This document shows positions 17,403-27,023 of a DNA stretch of 64,000 nt, one piece after another. The stretch is from Candidatus Hermodarchaeota archaeon. GTDB lineage: Archaea; Asgardarchaeota; Hermodarchaeia; Hermodarchaeales; Hermodarchaeaceae. Below the pieces are notes generated by a model. It saw only the letters and a program-made list of their open reading frames with translations, ran no database searches and was not told where the DNA came from. Position numbers and translations under genes: made by a program. Every line of letters begins with the position of its first letter. Within the stretch, counting starts at the first letter, position 1. The DNA lies in assembly GCA_016839365.1 (NCBI GenBank), contig JAEOUH010000069.1, positions 33,698 to 97,697 on the forward strand. Direction: 5' to 3'.

Positions 17403-19159
17403 CCAACTTTATCGCACGACCGATTATGCTCCCTCTTTAGGAAAAATCGCTCCACTTCCTGGTTAATGATTGCCCGCATTTTACCCCGGTCAATGTTCGG
17501 ATTGTCGAATTCCGCGGCAACACTCAATAAGTAGCTATTCCGAGCATCATATGTGATAGATAAGGTGGGTTCCTCACCTAACCATCGGTCTTTGTCGGTT
17601 TCAGACCAAGTTACCTTGAGAACATCCGACACACCATCCTGCTTGCTAATGCGGCTTTTCACAGGTCTACTATCAAGGTAGGATTCGAGTTGGGATACAT
17701 TGATGGGTTGATCAAATCGTACATTCATGGAAAGATGGGGTTCACTCTTCCTCGTTAGATATCGCATCATAAAAAACAGACCTGCAGCAACAACTGCCCA
17801 AGCACCTAATGCGAGTAGGAATACAATGCCCATTCCTAGGAGGAATAGGCCTTCAAACAATCCCATGATACTAAGAATTTCAAAAAAGGCCAGTGCCAAA
17901 GTGCCTGCCACAATAACTTCAATAATAGTCAACGCATGACTTGACCGCTCACTGGCTACGAGAACCTCCTCAGTGGAACGGGAACTGTCTTGGAGCGCCT
18001 CATACATACGTTTCATCTGTTTATCCGCTAAGGTGCCCACGACACTTTGTAAACCTTCCACTTCACGCTTCAATCCCTCCACAACCTTCTCAGCGTCGTC
18101 AATTCGGCTCTCCACACGATCAAAGAAACGGCGTATATGTACCTTCTCAGCAAATTCACGTTGGGCTGGACTTGCCTGCTCGTACAAATGGTTCACTTGT
18201 TTTTTCGTAAAACAAACGGTTTCTATCAGATACTGTTTCAGTGTTTCAAGAATCACGCCGTCAGCACCTACTCGTGACAGGGCTTCTTTTGCCTTCGTCA
18301 CGATAGTCGGATCACGTTCTGACTGCTCGAGAATCATCCGACGGATATGCAACGATTCGTCCCATCCAAGCCATAGCCGAGCGAAGTATTCGTCCATGAA
18401 CAAATCTAATGCCCGAACCAACGCATAAAGGCCAACAAAATCCTCGAAATCCTTTAGATTTTGGGTGACCAGGATTGAACCCAAGGTCCCAACAAAAATG
18501 AACGATCCATCCTTGAGGGTTTCTGCTTCCTCAAGGGTACCGATGATCTGCTCGAGCTCGTTCTGATAATCTTCCCCATCCCTGTACTCGGAAGCTGATT
18601 TCAGGTGGGGCGCGATGTCTTCTCCAATCGCCATAATGAATTTTCCACGATTATGAGATTTCCCACGATACATCGCATCAAGAATACGAATCTGATTATG
18701 TGTAAGGAGGGTATCTAGAATAGTCGAGGAATCCACAACAAGGTCAGCGTTGACCCGTGTTAATTTATCTAATGAGACGGTATTGGCGATACCATCGACT
18801 TCAATCAAATCAAGGGCAAACACTACAAGACCTTGCTCGGAGATATGCACAGCAAATTCCTCTTCCTGCACGATTCCTTCGGCTTCAGGAATATCAACTT
18901 GAGCTACAAACTCTACAAATCGGGTCATATCAAAATCATTAACGACAATTCGTGAATGCACAGGATCAGATTCGAAGATGGCATTCTGTGGGAACTCATC
19001 AACTAGTGCAGTCAATAAGGTGCTCTTTAGCCGTTCAAGCGACCCAAGTTTGTGATTGAGTGCAGCAATCTGATTATTCCCAAAGGGAATCCATTCCGAA
19101 ATAATAATCGAAGGGGTCTTGAGAAAAAGGATTTCTTCCAGTTCATCTCTGATAACCAT
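17399..19159 (-). CDS. Hypothetical protein: large soluble N-terminal region, coiled coil, two TM segments, soluble C-terminus
   Basis: 586 aa ORF; AALAFFEILSIMGLFEGLFLLGMGIVFLLALGAWAVVAAGLFFMM TM hairpin. Confidence 0.65.
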   Translation of the reverse strand: MVIRDELEEILFLKTPSIIISEWIPFGNNQIAALNHKLGSLERLKSTLLTALVDEFPQNAIFESDPVHSRIVVNDFDMTRFVEFVAQVDIPEAEGIVQEEEFAVHISEQGLVVFALDLIEVDGIANTVSLDKLTRVNADLVVDSSTILDTLLTHNQIRILDAMYRGKSHNRGKFIMAIGEDIAPHLKSASEYRDGEDYQNELEQIIGTLEEAETLKDGSFIFVGTLGSILVTQNLKDFEDFVGLYALVRALDLFMDEYFARLWLGWDESLHIRRMILEQSERDPTIVTKAKEALSRVGADGVILETLKQYLIETVCFTKKQVNHLYEQASPAQREFAEKVHIRRFFDRVESRIDDAEKVVEGLKREVEGLQSVVGTLADKQMKRMYEALQDSSRSTEEVLVASERSSHALTIIEVIVAGTLALAFFEILSIMGLFEGLFLLGMGIVFLLALGAWAVVAAGLFFMMRYLTRKSEPHLSMNVRFDQPINVSQLESYLDSRPVKSRISKQDGVSDVLKVTWSETDKDRWLGEEPTLSITYDARNSYLLSVAAEFDNPNIDRGKMRAIINQEVERFFLKREHNRSCDKVG

Positions 19160-19161
19160 GC

Positions 19162-19758
19162 CTACTCCTCCTTGACGCTATTGTGGTCATTTCGGTACGG
19201 CAATCGTAGAAATTTTGCTTTTGATATGTAACTGACATCTTCAATATCGAAAATCCTAATTTCCCGGATACAGTTACAGACAGGACATCGGAAGAAATAC
19301 CGCTCGAAGTTCTCACACTCAATCTGCATCAACTCCCCCTCACAGTCACTGCACCGAATAATCGCATTAACGCCTTCTCGCTCGCTATTTGGAATAGTGG
19401 CAAGAACTTCACGGCCCTTGTCCGTTAACCGATAACCCGTCACCGTTCCATATTGACTTGTGCTGATCTTGAGGTGGTCGAGTAAGCCCATCTCCCGAAG
19501 GTCGTTCAAATCATCAACACCCTCACGCGAGATATTCATGAAACGTCGATAGCCATCTAAACACAGAATGGACATTGCCGCATAATCATAGGTTTCGAAC
19601 ACGCCTTCAACAGTGAGTACATACATCACAGCAAGTAATGGCCCATCCTTGAACCAATGTTCTTGATCATCGGAGGTCTGTTTTTCATGAGCATAAGACC
19701 CGATGAGAAACACTAATTTCTGCTGGTCCTTCGTAAGTTCCACTTTGTCCACCGTCAT
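19162..19758 (-). CDS. Winged-helix-like protein with C-terminal zinc ribbon
   Basis: VTGYRLTDKGREVLATIP WH-type end; CSDCEGEL…CPVCNC Zn ribbon; ORF track start 19797, likely start MTVDKVELT at 19758. Confidence 0.6.
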   Translation of the reverse strand: MTVDKVELTKDQQKLVFLIGSYAHEKQTSDDQEHWFKDGPLLAVMYVLTVEGVFETYDYAAMSILCLDGYRRFMNISREGVDDLNDLREMGLLDHLKISTSQYGTVTGYRLTDKGREVLATIPNSEREGVNAIIRCSDCEGELMQIECENFERYFFRCPVCNCIREIRIFDIEDVSYISKAKFLRLPYRNDHNSVKEE

Positions 19759-19875
19759 ATCCCCTAAACGCAACAGTAAACAACAATTTCTGACCATAGT
19801 TAAAAAGCTTCATAGTGCTTAACCACTTGGGCTGCAAAGTGTTTAGGAAACCTTAGCGAAAGGAACCTGAATTGG

Positions 19876-21246
19876 ATGATTCGTAACATCCCAGAACTCA
19901 TCAAAGGCCCTCCTCTGACTCAATATGCACGACAGCGCGCTCTAGCACTCCTTAATGTCGCCCTCAATGCGGCAAATCCCCACGTCCTCGTTGAAAATAC
20001 AATCAAAGTCACCAGCCGCACGATTCGGTTTGTCGATAACGAAATAGGGTTTAATGATTTCGACGGAATTTATGTCATCGGCGCTGGAAAAGCGGCAGGT
20101 CGAATGGCCGAAGCCATCGAAAATCTTCTCCAGAATCACCTGGTTGATGGGCTCATCATTGTTCCCGAAAACACCCTCACTACCTATACGCTACACAAGA
20201 TATCCTTGCAAGCTGGTGGGCATCCCGTACCCACCGAATCCAGTATCACTGCCACTCACCAACTGCTTGATCTCATCGACCAATCCCCCAAGGATGCCCT
20301 AATCCTTAGCCTCTTTTCTGGCGGCGGATCCGCCTTACTCGCCGCTCCCACTCCACCACTTACCCTTGAAGACCTCCAACACACAACACGCTTACTCCTA
20401 CAAGCAGGCGTACCAATACACCAACTCAACACGGTTCGCAAACATCTTTCCCAAGTCAAAGGCGGCTATCTCGCACAACACATTCATCCCCGTCGACATT
20501 GGGGGCTACTCATTTCCGATGTACCTGGTGATCAACTCAACATGATTGCCAGCGGTCCCACTCTCCCCGATCCCACCACATTCGCCAATGCAGTGCAAGT
20601 CTTGGAAACCTATGGGGTTTGGGAACAAGTGTCAGCGCAGGTACGAGAGCACCTCGCTGCAGGTCGTGAAGGGAAACTCAAAGATACACCAAAGCCCCAG
20701 GAGCCAGTTTTTGACCATTCGATTCATCAGCTCATCGGGAGTAACCAACTAGCCTGCCAGGCAGTCCTTGAACAAGCTCAACACGAAGGCTTCACCACCC
20801 GTATTTTAACAACCGACTGTGAAGGCGAAGCCCGTGAAGTTGGCGACCAACTCGGCGCCCTCGCAAGAAAATTAACCCAACACCCCGAATCTCATGTGCT
20901 AATAGTTGGTTCGGAAACCACTGTCACCGTCCGGCATGAAGGAAAAGGAGGTCGAAACACCGAGCTCATCACCGCTGCGCTCTCTCATCTCAAAGGAACG
21001 GAAGGTCTTGTCATCGCAAGCCTTGCCACCGATGGGATCGATGGACCCACTAACGCTGCTGGTGCAATAGCTGATGGTGACTCGGTTAATCGGGCTGAAG
21101 ACCTTGCTCTCTCTCCTGTTCAGCTCCTCGAGACCAACTCAACCTACAACCTCTTCTACGCCCTCGAAGATCTGATTATTACCGGACCCACGCACACCAA
21201 TGTCCGCGATGTCACCGTGATCCTCTGGACAGGCACTCCACCCTAA
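19876..21246 (+). CDS. Glycerate 2-kinase (MOFRL family)
   Basis: IYVIGAGKAAGRMAEAIE, LFSGGGSALL, LLISDVPGDQLNMIASGPTLPD, GSETTVTVRHEGKGGRNTEL, SLATDGIDGPTNAAGA. Confidence 0.9.
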   Translation: MIRNIPELIKGPPLTQYARQRALALLNVALNAANPHVLVENTIKVTSRTIRFVDNEIGFNDFDGIYVIGAGKAAGRMAEAIENLLQNHLVDGLIIVPENTLTTYTLHKISLQAGGHPVPTESSITATHQLLDLIDQSPKDALILSLFSGGGSALLAAPTPPLTLEDLQHTTRLLLQAGVPIHQLNTVRKHLSQVKGGYLAQHIHPRRHWGLLISDVPGDQLNMIASGPTLPDPTTFANAVQVLETYGVWEQVSAQVREHLAAGREGKLKDTPKPQEPVFDHSIHQLIGSNQLACQAVLEQAQHEGFTTRILTTDCEGEAREVGDQLGALARKLTQHPESHVLIVGSETTVTVRHEGKGGRNTELITAALSHLKGTEGLVIASLATDGIDGPTNAAGAIADGDSVNRAEDLALSPVQLLETNSTYNLFYALEDLIITGPTHTNVRDVTVILWTGTPP

Positions 21247-21284
21247 ATGCCACTCATCATTATTTTGGAAAGAACATTGGGAAA

Positions 21285-21389
21285 AATGGCGGATTAGGCA
21301 CCTCCATAAAAAGGACATTTGTCCTAATAGGACACAATTGGAGGGGAGAGGGAATGGTTTTCTAGGGGGAGATTTTGGGAAGTGCCATT
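21285..21389. ncRNA. Candidate structured RNA element, copy 1 (orientation uncertain)
   Basis: AATGG[CGGATTAGG]CAC … GTGCCATT closing pairing; internal AGGACATTTGTCCT hairpin; shares GGCGGATTAG and GGAGAGGGAATGGTTTTCTA with copy 2 at 49201. Confidence 0.45.
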
Positions 21390-21538
21390 ATCTTTCGCCA
21401 AACCCAATGTTCCCACTTAATGCGCTCAAATGTCTTATTTAAAGATTTCATTTAACGCTGAAACTATAAATCACCTTACGGTCATAAAAATTTGCGTAAA
21501 TCGGCATTCTGTTGATTCATTCCAACTTTGTGGACAGC

Positions 21539-23038
21539 TTATCTCCGGTGTAAATAGGGAGGTTCGGGAAGGTTGGGGTGTCGTTGGTAGTGGTGGTAAA
21601 TGAGATTGAGGATATCGGCGGCTTCGGCGATGTTGGAGAAGACGGGAAGATTGGCGTCGCGGAACTGATTACGGGTTTCCAAGTTTTCTTGTGGATAGCT
21701 AACAGCAGGGACTGCGACAAAGAAGGGTTTTCGGAGCTCACGGACACAATATTGACCGGCTTGAATCATCATGTCCCAATAAGTGGTGGCCATGCCCTGC
21801 AAGTCCATATGGTTAGCCATAAAGTTGACATAGTGAGGGGCGGCTTCGACGATGATGGCGTCGATATTTTTGTCTTCTGCGACATGTCGGATGGTCTTTA
21901 CCGTGTTTTCGGGATAGAAGTAACTGGAAGCCATATCCACGGGATTTCTGATATTCGTGCCCACGGCATTGATGACATCGGATAAAGCTTCAATGGTTTC
22001 TGAACTTAGTCGGGGCACTTCAAAGCCAAAATGGGCAAGTGAATCAGTGCCTGCAACACCTGCTCCGCCACTGATTGCGATAAGAGCAACTCGTTTACCT
22101 GGCGGACGTGGGCAGCGAATAAATGTGACAATTGTGTTCACCAGACGCTCAAAGCTGTCCACGGAAACTGCGCCTGTTTGACGGAGTAAGGCATTCCAGA
22201 TGTCAGTGGATCCAGCTAAGGCTGCGCTATGGCTGGACACAGCTCGTTGACCTTCTTCTGTCACTCCGGATTTCCAGATAACGATGGGCTTGTCGGGAGC
22301 ACAAGTAGCAATAGCCTTGCGTAGACGAGGTCCATCTCGGACACCTTCGATGTAGATGCCGATCACTTGGGTTTTTGGATCTTCGTGAAGATATTCGACC
22401 AGTTCCCAACTGCTGATATCGGCCTCATTGCCATAACTGAAGACTTTACTGCATCCAAGCTTGGTTTCTGTTACCGCAAGATATGCATCAATAGCTTTTC
22501 CACCAGATTGGGAAATGAATCCCACAGGTCCTGGATTCCGTTTTAAATCAGGCCGAAATGCAAAATACGATTCAGGGCATGTCAAACCCATGCAGTTTGG
22601 ACCAAAGGCCCGCATGGGGCTAGCATGTATTTTCTCAGCAATCGCTCGTTCACGTTGCCAGCCTTCTTCTGTGCCAAGTTCACTGAAACCACTAGTAAAG
22701 ATAGTGACACATTTGACACCCTTCGCGATGCATTCATCCAACACCTGCAACACGCTCTGGGCTGGAACCCGTAAAATGGCATAATCCACGGGGTCGGGGA
22801 TCTCACTCAGAGACTTGTAGAACTTGTATCCGAGGGCTTCATCGACCCGTGGGTTCACCGGGTAGAGCTTTCCTGGAAATCCAAAATTGAGAAAGGACCT
22901 GAACCAGTAGAAACCAGCTGAGCGGCTTGTTCCAATTAAAGCGACGGATTTGGAGTGGATGAACTCTTCGAACTGCTGAAAGGTCTTGGCATCCATAGGC
23001 ATCCCTGAAAGAGACTCGTTCGGATAGGCGAAGGGCAA
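21539..23038 (-). CDS. NDP-forming acyl-CoA synthetase, CoA-binding/alpha subunit
   Basis: SVALIGTSRSAGFYWFRSFLNFGFPGKLYPVNP, FGPNCMGL, GFISQSGGKA, SSHSAALAGS (phospho-His region). Confidence 0.85.
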   Translation of the reverse strand: MPFAYPNESLSGMPMDAKTFQQFEEFIHSKSVALIGTSRSAGFYWFRSFLNFGFPGKLYPVNPRVDEALGYKFYKSLSEIPDPVDYAILRVPAQSVLQVLDECIAKGVKCVTIFTSGFSELGTEEGWQRERAIAEKIHASPMRAFGPNCMGLTCPESYFAFRPDLKRNPGPVGFISQSGGKAIDAYLAVTETKLGCSKVFSYGNEADISSWELVEYLHEDPKTQVIGIYIEGVRDGPRLRKAIATCAPDKPIVIWKSGVTEEGQRAVSSHSAALAGSTDIWNALLRQTGAVSVDSFERLVNTIVTFIRCPRPPGKRVALIAISGGAGVAGTDSLAHFGFEVPRLSSETIEALSDVINAVGTNIRNPVDMASSYFYPENTVKTIRHVAEDKNIDAIIVEAAPHYVNFMANHMDLQGMATTYWDMMIQAGQYCVRELRKPFFVAVPAVSYPQENLETRNQFRDANLPVFSNIAEAADILNLIYHHYQRHPNLPEPPYLHRR

Positions 23039-23141
23039 GGATGTTCTACTATTTTATGCTGTCGTTTATCAGAACTACGTAGCTATGCATCTGTATAGAA
23101 GTCGTCACGTTTTATTGATAGCTGTTCACGCTTCGTTAAAG

Positions 23142-23645
23142 TCAGGATTCCTTCGAGTTGACGAAGATTTGGGGTAATGCCCTTTTAACGGCAAACATCA
23201 CGGCGACGCCAATGGCACACAGGATGGCAGTGCTAATGAGGATGCCTGGCATCAGGAGAATGTAGGGCGTGAAGACCAGGAACTGAAGATAGGCTGGGAC
23301 GCCTAACCCGATGATAAGAGTGGGGTATAACCAGGCGAGGAACCAATAGGGACAGGTTTTCCGGTTCATCACTAATACACCCGCTAGCAGATTGAGGAGG
23401 CTCCCAAAAACAACATCAATGGCTCCTAACCCACCGAAGATATTGGCAACGAAGCCCCCGATAAACAGGGCTAAAGCCATTGGCCAGCCAAGGATGTAGG
23501 GAAAAGGTAACAGCATATCAGCAACGCGAAATTGAATGCCATAATAACTGAGGGATCCTAACGCAATGGTGACCGCTGCATATACAGCAGCCATAATTGC
23601 CATCACGGCAATACCTTGAGTACGATTTAAATTAGTTCGTTTCAT
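23142..23645 (-). CDS. QueT-family (queuosine precursor) transporter-like membrane protein
   Basis: YYGIQFRVADMLLPFPYILGWPMALALFIGGFVANIFGGLGAIDVVFGSLLNLLAG; likely start MKRTNLNRTQ at 23645. Confidence 0.75.
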   Translation of the reverse strand: MKRTNLNRTQGIAVMAIMAAVYAAVTIALGSLSYYGIQFRVADMLLPFPYILGWPMALALFIGGFVANIFGGLGAIDVVFGSLLNLLAGVLVMNRKTCPYWFLAWLYPTLIIGLGVPAYLQFLVFTPYILLMPGILISTAILCAIGVAVMFAVKRALPQIFVNSKES

Positions 23646-23877
23646 GACAATGACACCTCGCAGCCCGGGATTTATTTGAATGAGCGGAACTCGGCACGAG
23701 GAACCCACCCGCTCGGAAATCGCCACGTTTTTGCTCCTTATAACTGCTTTGTCAAATCAACCAACATTCATAAAAGGGATGAGTATCTGTGCTTGGAGTC
23801 TCACGAACTTGAAGTAAACTTCTAATTATAAAAGGAGTTACACACGAAACCAATAGACTGCAAGGGTGGGCAACACG

Positions 23878-25800
23878 ATGCCGATACACATCGAAGATGA
23901 GTTGTACCTTGATGAAAAGCAGGTCTTTTACAACCCAAACGACCAATGGTTTGTCGAATACCTCAAACTGTACTATGTCCACACCATAGATGGACAATAT
24001 CTCTTTGGCAACACCCAGGCGGGTCGACGACCCGATCGTGCTTTCTACATTATCCCCGAAGGGTATAAACTGGGAAAAGGTCAACGCAGCTTCGACCGGA
24101 AAATCGGACTCCAACTCTTTGAAGTTGTTCTCCAGTATCTCAAAACCGCCAAAGTCATCGTCCAGGATGGAATCCAAGGGGAAAGTGGATATAAGACAGG
24201 GCTTCGAATTGTACTCAGCGTAGAGAACCCCCATACAGCTTATATCACTTGGTTTGGCCGTTTGATGATTTATCCACCGGAAGAGAACATGAAAATCAAT
24301 TGCTGGAACTATGTTGTACAGGAACGCTTACCCGGTGACTTAATCCGGGAAATTCAATCTTTCTGGCCCGCTTTTGACCCCGATGAGCCCCTTACGTTGT
24401 ATGACTTGACTCGTATGGACGAGGATCATCGTCGGGTGATGAGTCTACGGGTCGATTATTTTGGCGGAGCTTTTAAGAAACCCAACCTAACCATGGTCTG
24501 GAATCGTGGGGAAGCTGATGGGTGCATATCCTATCACGCTGGTTGCACTAGTAGCCGTGTGCTTAAAGGCCTCTCAGGCACTGGCAAAACAACTCTTACT
24601 GTAGGCCCTCAACTTGAACAAGATGATGCTGTGCTTGGATTACCCAAACATAATGCTACGTCCAGGATAAGAGAGGTGCAACTAATCGGACTTGAAGCTG
24701 CATCTTATGCGAAGAGTGAAGGCTTGGTGCCAGATAGCCCTGAATGGCCAGGGCTCATGAAGTCGAAGTATATCCAGCCTGATGGAACCAGACCAGTTGT
24801 TCTTGCCCAAAACATTGACTGTGAAGGAATTGAATATCGGATAGAAGAAATCGCCGGATATCACGTCAAGGTTCCTCGAGTGCTCCCTGGTCAACAGGTG
24901 GGCCACCTCCAACCAACACGTTACGAACAATCAGGAACTACCAATGGCCGGTTCGTCTTCCGTTTCTATGACCTGAATCCTGACTGGAAACCGGGATTAC
25001 CCAAGAATCTACACACAGAAATGTTGTCATTTCGGCGATTTGACATCTTTCCCTTAGTCGTTCGCATCACTGACCCAGTCATGGCCGTCGCCCTTGATTC
25101 CGCCTGTGAATCAGTGATTACCTCCGCTATCGGCGGGAAGATACCTGGGACCCGAGTCCGCTCTTATGCCGCAACCGATTTCATGGCCCGTGAACAAAGC
25201 CACCAAGCACTCCTCAAACTGGATATGTACACCGACATGAACCTTGGCCTTGATGGACAACTCGTATTCGCCATCGTAAATTCGGGATATGTGGGCGAAT
25301 ATGCCCTCGATGGGCAACAACGTCGGCGCCTTGATGAGAAAGGGCAACCTATACCAAAAATCGATGAAGCTACTGGAAAACCCTATCTAAACGCTCAAGG
25401 AAAACCTGAATACCTGGGTTTAGGTGAAAAAATTAAAGTTGGCGACACCAAACTCCTTGTAACACTAACAGAAACCCGTGCAATTAAGACATGGCACCCG
25501 CACCCAGTCTTCGGTGACGCCTACCTGATCCCAGACCCCACTGAACTAGAAGAAACCCATGGGCTCTCCAATTACCGGGAACGGTTCAATCCCCTCCGCT
25601 TCTATTCACCCAAAGAATACTTGGCATTCTGCCTACATGATATTGATGAACGCAGCACCTATCTTAACGACCTGTTTTCCGGACAGGAACACGCAGACAA
25701 ATTACAACCAATCATCAACGTGTGGCGTAAGGTGACCCTTCCATCAGAAAAAACAATCCAGACCTTTTATGAAACCCACTTCGGGAAAATCAGCCCATGA
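23878..25800 (+). CDS. Divergent ATP-dependent PEP carboxykinase-like protein
   Basis: VLKGLSGTGKTTLTVGP (kinase-1a of PEPCK); GRRPDRAFYI; YFGGAFKKPNLTMVWN; ORF track start 23866. Confidence 0.7.
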   Translation: MPIHIEDELYLDEKQVFYNPNDQWFVEYLKLYYVHTIDGQYLFGNTQAGRRPDRAFYIIPEGYKLGKGQRSFDRKIGLQLFEVVLQYLKTAKVIVQDGIQGESGYKTGLRIVLSVENPHTAYITWFGRLMIYPPEENMKINCWNYVVQERLPGDLIREIQSFWPAFDPDEPLTLYDLTRMDEDHRRVMSLRVDYFGGAFKKPNLTMVWNRGEADGCISYHAGCTSSRVLKGLSGTGKTTLTVGPQLEQDDAVLGLPKHNATSRIREVQLIGLEAASYAKSEGLVPDSPEWPGLMKSKYIQPDGTRPVVLAQNIDCEGIEYRIEEIAGYHVKVPRVLPGQQVGHLQPTRYEQSGTTNGRFVFRFYDLNPDWKPGLPKNLHTEMLSFRRFDIFPLVVRITDPVMAVALDSACESVITSAIGGKIPGTRVRSYAATDFMAREQSHQALLKLDMYTDMNLGLDGQLVFAIVNSGYVGEYALDGQQRRRLDEKGQPIPKIDEATGKPYLNAQGKPEYLGLGEKIKVGDTKLLVTLTETRAIKTWHPHPVFGDAYLIPDPTELEETHGLSNYRERFNPLRFYSPKEYLAFCLHDIDERSTYLNDLFSGQEHADKLQPIINVWRKVTLPSEKTIQTFYETHFGKISP

Positions 25801-26567
25801 AAAGGTTCTCAAATGTGAAGATTTATGGCAAATTTGCACAGTTGTACGCATCAGGAGATTTTCCAGAATTCAGCGCACATATGGCACAGCTCCTTCCATC
25901 ACTATTAGACAAGTTTCAGATGCAACCTAAGACTATCTTGGACTTAGCATGTGGTGAGGGAACTTTCGCAGTTGCCATGGCAAAAGCGGGATTCAAGGTT
26001 TCTGGTATTGATCGATCATCAGAGATGCTCGACCTTGCCCGCAAGAAAGCCCAAGCCGCAAGCGTAACAATTCATTTTTATGAAATGGATATGCGACACC
26101 TTGAACTCAACACCACCTTTGATTTAGTTACGTGCTGGTTTGACAGCCTCAACTACCTCCTCGCCCTTGATGACCTTGAGAGTGTCTTCAACAGAGTGGC
26201 ACGGCATTTAGAGCCTGGTGGTCATTTTGTCTTCGATATGAATACGATCTATTGGTTGACTACTCTCGCCCAACGCTATGCAGTAACACTTGAACGGGAA
26301 ACGGAGAGCATTTTCCAAGTTCATCGCCATTCCTATGATGAGAATGCTCGTATCGCTACCTTTGAAATCACTGGTTTCATTAAGGATAATAGCTGCTGGA
26401 GGCGTCAAGTTGATGAAACGCATCATGAACGCGGATACACAATTGAAGAAATTCGTTCCTGTTTGAACAATGCCGGGCTCACTGAAATCGCCTGTTATGG
26501 GAACCTTGAAGAAAGTCTCCCATATGCTCCTGAGAGTAAACGCGTATGGTTCATCACCCAAAAATAA
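25797..26567 (+). CDS. Class I SAM-dependent methyltransferase
   Basis: ILDLACGEGTFAVAMAKAGFKVSGIDRSSEMLDLAR; ATGA overlap with the upstream gene. Confidence 0.9.
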   Translation: MKRFSNVKIYGKFAQLYASGDFPEFSAHMAQLLPSLLDKFQMQPKTILDLACGEGTFAVAMAKAGFKVSGIDRSSEMLDLARKKAQAASVTIHFYEMDMRHLELNTTFDLVTCWFDSLNYLLALDDLESVFNRVARHLEPGGHFVFDMNTIYWLTTLAQRYAVTLERETESIFQVHRHSYDENARIATFEITGFIKDNSCWRRQVDETHHERGYTIEEIRSCLNNAGLTEIACYGNLEESLPYAPESKRVWFITQK

Positions 26568-26572
26568 CTCAA

Positions 26573-26953
26573 CTATTTCTCCAAAACGAGCGCGTTCTGA
26601 TAACTTTTCATAACCCAGGGCATTACTTTCTTTAGTGCAAATCTATTCTTGACCAGGAGCTGTACCCATTTTTTCATCATGCGCTGGTCGGATTCAAAAG
26701 ATTTCGCCCCGGGAAGCTCATAGGCCTCTGCCCTTTCGTTTTCCGATAAACGAGTTAGAACAACACCATCTGTTACAATGAAAGCAAACAGCTTCCCGCC
26801 AGCCTTGTAACACGGACAGCCAAACATCTTCTTAGTAGACAGATGGGGATGCTGCAAAATTTCTGCTTCGAATTCTTCGCGAATCGCTTTCATTTTCTCT
26901 TCAGAGTAAAATTTCAAAGCCACCAACTCCGATTCGACTAGAACCTTTCCCAT
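26573..26953 (-). CDS. TfoX N-terminal/YjbR-like domain protein
   Basis: TKKMFGCPCYKAGGKLFAFIVTDGVVLRL-like; probable start MGKVLVESELV at 26953, not the longer 27079 ORF. Confidence 0.65.
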   Translation of the reverse strand: MGKVLVESELVALKFYSEEKMKAIREEFEAEILQHPHLSTKKMFGCPCYKAGGKLFAFIVTDGVVLTRLSENERAEAYELPGAKSFESDQRMMKKWVQLLVKNRFALKKVMPWVMKSYQNALVLEK

Positions 26954-27023
26954 ATGGCTTATAGATAATTTTAACAAGCCACTCCATATAAGACATCTGA
27001 AACCAACACATACGTGAGAACAG

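Noticed and set aside
23752-24234. 160-aa - strand ORF
   Set aside because: Mostly antisense to the PEPCK-like gene; no motifs
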